Source: Candidatus Woesearchaeota archaeon CG07_land_8_20_14_0_80_44_23
GTDB lineage: Archaea > Nanobdellota > Nanobdellia > Woesearchaeales > 0-14-0-80-44-23
Direction: 5' to 3'
DNA: 9,548 nucleotides
Assembly (NCBI GenBank): GCA_002779235.1
Contig: PEXD01000061.1
Coordinates: 1 to 9,548, forward strand
Below, piece after piece: positions 6,477 through 9,548 of this stretch. The notes beneath the pieces were generated by a model that saw nothing but the letters and a program-made list of their open reading frames with translations, was not told where the DNA came from and searched no databases. Position numbers and translations under genes: made by a program. The stretch's first letter is position 1, and each line of letters begins with the position of its first letter.

Positions 6477-6743
6477 TCACTTAGTAATTTCTGTTATTCT
6501 GTCCTGATAAAGCTGCTTGTAATATTGAACTGTTTCGTCTGCCAGGGGCCCGTCATAGTCCTCAAGCTTTTCGGCCATCAGCGCATATATCGCCGGCTGA
6601 ATTTCCTCAGGGATCGTATCCTTTTTGACTTCCATGTTTATCACTGAATACATAATGTTTTCCTCCAGATACCCGGAGAGCTCATCAATTTTTGTCTTGT
6701 CTGAAAAAATTTTCAGAATATTGTCTAATGTCTCTTCTGCCAT
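6477..6743 (-). CDS. Small acidic hypothetical protein, 88 aa
   Basis: I do not recognise this protein. It is soluble and acidic, with no signal peptide, membrane segment or cysteine. It appears mostly helical: an N-terminal helix (about 2-30), a central strand/helix region, and a C-terminal helical stretch containing EEIQPAIYALMAEKLEDY and DETVQYYKQLYQDRI. It is a real gene rather than a shadow, because a textbook ribosome site GGGGTGAT (6756-6749) stands 5 nt before the ATG and a TATA-like box lies upstream at the right distance. It runs convergently to alaS with only 6 bp between the stop codons, and is divergent from the aminotransferase gene. A regulatory or small binding role is possible, but nothing in the sequence shows it. 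Confidence 0.8.
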   Translation of the reverse strand: MAEETLDNILKIFSDKTKIDELSGYLEENIMYSVINMEVKKDTIPEEIQPAIYALMAEKLEDYDGPLADETVQYYKQLYQDRITEITK

Positions 6744-6748
6744 AAATT

Positions 6749-6756
6749 ATCACCCC
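6749..6756 (-). promoter_or_regulatory. Shine-Dalgarno site of the 88-aa gene
   Basis: GGGGTGAT, containing GGTGAT complementary to the archaeal 16S rRNA 3' end, is 5 nt before the ATG at 6743. It is the best evidence that this short ORF is translated. Confidence 0.8.
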
Positions 6757-6778
6757 TGCCTTTTTATTGCTCCTTGGT

Positions 6779-6788
6779 TATTTAAAAG
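6779..6788 (-). promoter_or_regulatory. Predicted promoter of the 88-aa gene
   Basis: CTTTTAAATA on the minus strand is a TATA-like box. Its predicted start near 6757 leaves a leader of about 14 nt that just contains the ribosome-binding site. Confidence 0.5.
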
Positions 6789-6824
6789 TTTATAGTCACA
6801 TCCAAGTCGCACCAAAGCAGAGCG

Positions 6825-6842
6825 CTGTATCCTGAAATACAG
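6825..6842. promoter_or_regulatory. Palindromic site upstream of the aminotransferase TATA box (possible operator)
   Basis: CTGTAT-cctgaa-ATACAG: 6-bp arms with a 6-bp spacer, ending about 6 bp before the TATA-like box at 6848. Its place overlapping the BRE region suits a dimeric regulator; Lrp/AsnC proteins commonly act this way on amino-acid genes in archaea. The regulator is inferred, not seen. Confidence 0.4.
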
Positions 6843-6847
6843 AAATC

Positions 6848-6855
6848 CTTTTTAA
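6848..6855 (+). promoter_or_regulatory. Predicted promoter of the aminotransferase gene
   Basis: CTTTTTAA preceded by AGAAAT. The predicted transcription start near 6877 lies after the first in-frame ATG (6871) and before the second (6901), which favours the second ATG as the true start. Confidence 0.5.
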
Positions 6856-6887
6856 GGGCAACGCATTTTTATGATTCTAAGCGACTT

Positions 6888-6896
6888 GGGGGTGGG
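6888..6896 (+). promoter_or_regulatory. Ribosome-binding site deciding the aminotransferase start
   Basis: GGGGGTGGG ends 4 nt before the ATG at 6901 and contains the GGTG core complementary to 16S rRNA. Nothing comparable precedes the ATG at 6871. Confidence 0.65.
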
Positions 6897-6900
6897 TTTT

Positions 6901-8130
6901 ATGGAAAAGGATGATTTTGAAAAGTTCTATCCAGAGCGCGTAAAGAAGATGCCAAAATCAATAATAAGGGAACTTCTTAAGATGACGCAGAATCCTGAGA
7001 TAATATCATTTGGCGGCGGGCTTCCTGCCCCTGAAACATTTCCTATCAAAGAGCTGGAGGAAATAACAACAGATGTTTACAGGAGTAAGGGAACAAAGGC
7101 CTTGCAATATGGCTCTACAGAGGGCTATGGGGAGCTTCGTGAGGAATTGTCAAAGTGGATGAGTAGGGAAGGCATCAAATCAGAGACAAACGACATACTT
7201 CCAACAGTCGGCTCTCAGCAGGGGCTTGACCTGCTTGGCAGAATTTTCTTGGAAAAGGGGGACAGGATAATTGTGGAAGAGCCCTCTTATCTCGGGGCGC
7301 TTCAGGCATTTACCTTTTATGAGCCGCAATTCATCGGGGTTCATCTTGACAATAATGGCATGATGACTGATGCGCTTGAAGAAAAGCTGAAAGAAGTTGA
7401 GGGCAGGGTAAAATTCATCTATGTTGTGCCTGATTTCCAGAATCCGGCTGGAGTGACTCTCAGCCATGAAAGGAGAAGAAAGATAATTGGGCTTGCAGAC
7501 AAATACAAAATTCTGGTGTTGGAGGACTCCCCTTACAGGGAGCTGCGCTACAAGGGTGAAACAATTCCATCAATCTACTCGCTTGCACAGGCAGAGGGGC
7601 TGAACAACATAATTTCCCTCAGAACAATCTCAAAAATCATTGCACCGGGACTTCGGATTGGCTGGATAACTGCAGACAAAAATATAATCGATACCCTGGT
7701 CAAGATGAAACAGGGCGCTGACCTCTGCTCCCCTGTGCTGGACCAGATGATAGTTTCAGGATTATTCAAAGAGGGGAAGCTTGAGCAGCATATTGAGAAA
7801 ATAAAACAGAACTATTCAAGGAAAATGAAACTTATGCTTGACTCCCTCGATAAATACATGCCCAAGCATCCCGAAGTTGATTGGACAAGACCTGAGGGAG
7901 GGCTTTTCCTTTGGCTGAGCATGCCCAGCCAAATCGACACTTATAAAATGTTCAAAAAGGCTGTTGAGGAGGAAAAAGTTGCCTTCATACCGGGATTTGC
8001 ATTCTACCATGACGGCTCTGTAAAGAACAAAATGCGCCTGAACTTCAGCTACTCCACTGCAGAGCAGATAGCAGAGGGCATAAAGCGGCTGGGCAGGATT
8101 GCTGAAAAGGAGATTGCAGGCATAGAATAA
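6901..8130 (+). CDS. PLP-dependent aminotransferase, class I/II fold type I (LysN/Aro8-like)
   Basis: Transfers amino groups between an amino acid and a 2-oxo acid using pyridoxal phosphate. The protein is 409 aa, full length for the family. Visible landmarks are FGGGLPAPETFP (37-48), the phosphate-binding GSQQ (104-107), FQNPAG with N181, the cofactor-ring aspartate D209 with Y212 in LEDSPYRELRY, the Schiff-base lysine K245 in RTISKIIAPGLRIGW, and the substrate-carboxylate arginine R379 in KMRLNFSY. This pattern fits the 2-aminoadipate/aromatic aminotransferase group (LysN, Aro8, KAT-like; COG1167) but lacks the GntR DNA-binding domain of bacterial MocR proteins. The exact substrate cannot be read from sequence. 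The ATG at 6901 is preferred over 6871 because of the ribosome site and predicted transcript start. It precedes nreA, which has its own promoter. Confidence 0.93.
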   Translation: MEKDDFEKFYPERVKKMPKSIIRELLKMTQNPEIISFGGGLPAPETFPIKELEEITTDVYRSKGTKALQYGSTEGYGELREELSKWMSREGIKSETNDILPTVGSQQGLDLLGRIFLEKGDRIIVEEPSYLGALQAFTFYEPQFIGVHLDNNGMMTDALEEKLKEVEGRVKFIYVVPDFQNPAGVTLSHERRRKIIGLADKYKILVLEDSPYRELRYKGETIPSIYSLAQAEGLNNIISLRTISKIIAPGLRIGWITADKNIIDTLVKMKQGADLCSPVLDQMIVSGLFKEGKLEQHIEKIKQNYSRKMKLMLDSLDKYMPKHPEVDWTRPEGGLFLWLSMPSQIDTYKMFKKAVEEEKVAFIPGFAFYHDGSVKNKMRLNFSYSTAEQIAEGIKRLGRIAEKEIAGIE

Positions 8131-8165
8131 GCCTGTGCAGAGCCAAAGGACATCCTTGAATAAGA

Positions 8166-8173
8166 TTTATAAG
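8166..8173 (+). promoter_or_regulatory. Predicted nreA promoter, leaderless transcript
   Basis: TTTATAAG with A-rich DNA before it; the box centre is 26-27 nt before the nreA ATG, the same geometry as alaS. No ribosome-binding site lies before the ATG. The T-run at 8185-8191 between box and start might also end the upstream aminotransferase transcript. Confidence 0.58.
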
Positions 8174-8195
8174 AGAGCAGACACTCTTTTTTATC

Positions 8196-9464
8196 ATGAA
8201 TGTCCAGTGCCTGAAGTGCAAGGGGCGCGGTTTTTGCGGAAGGGTTTACTGCCCAATTTATGCAAAGGCAAACTCTATGATGCGCATGAAGAAAGTCCTC
8301 TCTTTTGATGCAAAGGAGGAATTCTCATCCAAAGCCCCTGCAGTTCTGGTCGGGCGCTCGGGCTATCCCAACATAAACATTGGCATACTGGCGCCTCCGG
8401 AGGTGCCCTCGCTTCTCGAGCATGCAGAGCTCTATGACGCACCAAGAGTTTGGGGCAGCAATAATTTTCAGGTGGATAGAATCATAGAGCTGAGGTCTGC
8501 CTTGATAAATTCCAAGTTCAAGGCAGATGTCAAGAAAGCGCGCTCCACCTCATCAGACAAGAGGATGATTGAGCTCGCCCAGGAGGTGAGCATGGCTGCA
8601 AGGCCTGTTGACATTGATATTAAGGTTGAGAATGCCCCAAGATTCCGCCTTAACCTCAGCCCTGACATAGCGCCCTTCGGCCCTGATGCCAAGCTGAAAA
8701 ATGCCATCCTGACAGAAAACCCAAAAATCAGCCCGATTGTGGAAAAGACCGTCTCCGATTATGACTTCAAGGCGAATGACGCAATCTCAACATTGTTTTC
8801 AAGGGGATTTGACGAGAATGCAATAACAAAGCTGCTGAGCACAGGCACCCTTGGCGTGAAGATAGAGAGAAAGCTTGTGCCGACGAGGTGGGCGATAACT
8901 GCTGTTGACGACTCGCTCGGAAAGGAGCGCATTGCTGAAATCAGGGATTACAAGAATTCCGACTGCCTGGCTTTCTTCGGCAGCTATCTCGGCAATTATT
9001 ATCTTGTGCTGATGTTTCCCGAGCCCTGGAGCTACGAGCTTTTTGAGACCTACATGCCAAGGGCAGAGTGGAACCAGACAAACCAGATTCAGTTCATGAC
9101 TGACTATGAGCCCTGTTCCGGGCGGAAAAGATATGCCTACAACTGCGTAGGCGGATACTATGCTGCGCGCCTTCCAATCCTTGACAGGCTCCATCAGATG
9201 AAGAGGCAGGCCTCTGTGCTTGTGATAAGGGTAATTACAGGCGAGTATTTCTGCCCCTTGGGCGTCTGGGTTGTGAGGGAAGCAACAAGGAAGGCAATGC
9301 AGTCAGAGCCAATTGAGTTCGCAGACGCTTCACTGATGCTGAAGTATGCCTCCTCCCTGCTGAAAAAGAAATTCGGGCTTGATGCCTCCCAAATATTCAG
9401 GAAGAGCATCCTGCTAAAAAATTTCAGGGAGCAGTTAAAGCTTCAGTCATTCTATAACAATTGA
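8196..9464 (+). CDS. nreA: NreA-family archaeal DNA repair protein with PCNA-binding tail
   Basis: Member of the archaeal Nre family (COG1602), whose Haloferax member is linked to DNA-damage tolerance and interacts with PCNA. The N-terminal zinc motif is C5, C8, C14 and C19 in CLKCKGRGFCGRVYC. It is followed by the conserved core with PAVLVGRSGYPNINIG (48-63), WGSNNF (86-91) and the STGTLGVKIERKLVPTRWAITAVD block near 215-238. The protein ends with Q413-LK-L416-QS-F419-Y420, a PIP box (QxxLxxFF-like) two residues from the C-terminus, the usual position for sliding-clamp binding. The length (422 aa) is normal. The biochemical activity of the family is not firmly established, so only the repair link and PCNA contact are claimed. 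The start at 8196 agrees with the leaderless promoter. Confidence 0.93.
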   Translation: MNVQCLKCKGRGFCGRVYCPIYAKANSMMRMKKVLSFDAKEEFSSKAPAVLVGRSGYPNINIGILAPPEVPSLLEHAELYDAPRVWGSNNFQVDRIIELRSALINSKFKADVKKARSTSSDKRMIELAQEVSMAARPVDIDIKVENAPRFRLNLSPDIAPFGPDAKLKNAILTENPKISPIVEKTVSDYDFKANDAISTLFSRGFDENAITKLLSTGTLGVKIERKLVPTRWAITAVDDSLGKERIAEIRDYKNSDCLAFFGSYLGNYYLVLMFPEPWSYELFETYMPRAEWNQTNQIQFMTDYEPCSGRKRYAYNCVGGYYAARLPILDRLHQMKRQASVLVIRVITGEYFCPLGVWVVREATRKAMQSEPIEFADASLMLKYASSLLKKKFGLDASQIFRKSILLKNFREQLKLQSFYNN

Positions 9465-9501
9465 AGAAATGAATTAAGTAAGAAATCATAAAAATCCGCT
9501 G

Positions 9502-9548
9502 AGAGCGTCCTACTCCGGACTAAAGTCCGGAGTTTGACCGGACGCTCT
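9502..9548. repeat. Nested GC-rich inverted repeat at the window edge
   Basis: Outer 9-bp arms AGAGCGTCC (9502-9510) and GGACGCTCT (9540-9548) enclose a perfect inner hairpin, ACTCCGGAC (9512-9520) and GTCCGGAGT (9525-9533), with a TAAA loop. CCGGAC occurs at 9515 and 9538, and its reverse complement at 9525. It begins 37 bp after the nreA stop and is not followed by a visible T-run inside the window. It may be a transcript-end structure, a palindromic mobile repeat, or the edge of a larger element cut by the window. Confidence 0.7.

Larger units (their letters stand above)
6802..6889. repeat. 9-bp inverted repeat flanking the aminotransferase promoter
   Basis: CCAAGTCGC at 6802-6810 is repeated inverted as GCGACTTGG at 6881-6889, with 70 bp between. 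The arms bracket the predicted promoter, and the right arm touches the ribosome-binding site. It could be a paired operator or a long-range RNA/DNA structure; chance is possible at 9 bp. Confidence 0.4.

Noticed and set aside
6871..6900. Aminotransferase start at ATG 6871
   Set aside because: It has no ribosome site and precedes the predicted transcript start (about 6877); the ATG at 6901 has a strong site.
8799..9194. 131-aa minus-strand ORF inside nreA
   Set aside because: It is an antisense shadow of a firmly identified gene, without a ribosome site or family resemblance.

Overview
The window looks like a piece of an archaeal chromosome, probably from a DPANN-type lineage. The evidence is an archaeal-architecture alanyl-tRNA synthetase, the archaeal repair protein NreA with a terminal PCNA-binding motif, and TATA-box promoters placed about 26 nt upstream of leaderless start codons. 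The DPANN placement is an inference, based mainly on the miniature type V effector and the shortened AlaRS.

Left part (1-3848, minus strand, very AT-rich): a compact CRISPR-Cas locus read right to left as cas1, cas2, cas4, then a 610-aa Cas12f/Cas14-type effector. A structured non-coding region of about 160 nt follows, which I read as the tracrRNA. The genes are nearly fused: a TAAAATG stop/start junction occurs twice and one pair overlaps by 8 nt. The effector has RuvC residues D403, E492 and D589 and three zinc-binding cysteine/histidine clusters. The putative tracrRNA has its own predicted promoter inside the 3' end of the effector gene, and at least two of its hairpins form GNRA tetraloops only on the minus strand. 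No CRISPR array lies in the window; it is expected just left of base 1. If so, this is a type V-F system with both adaptation (Cas1-Cas2-Cas4) and interference (Cas12f plus guide RNAs) parts.

Middle (3849-6743): a 105-nt divergent promoter region separates the cas operon from alaS (plus strand, 838 aa). AlaRS keeps its aminoacylation and editing domains, but a short helical segment that looks like a repeat of the preceding one takes the place of the usual C-Ala domain. A small acidic orphan gene (88 aa, minus strand) converges on the end of alaS.

Right part (6744-9548, higher GC, plus strand): a divergent promoter region with inverted repeats, a fold-type I PLP aminotransferase of the LysN/Aro8-like group, and nreA. 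The window ends in a 47-bp nested inverted repeat of unknown function. The right-hand genes are housekeeping genes; the AT-rich cas block beside them looks like an acquired defence island.
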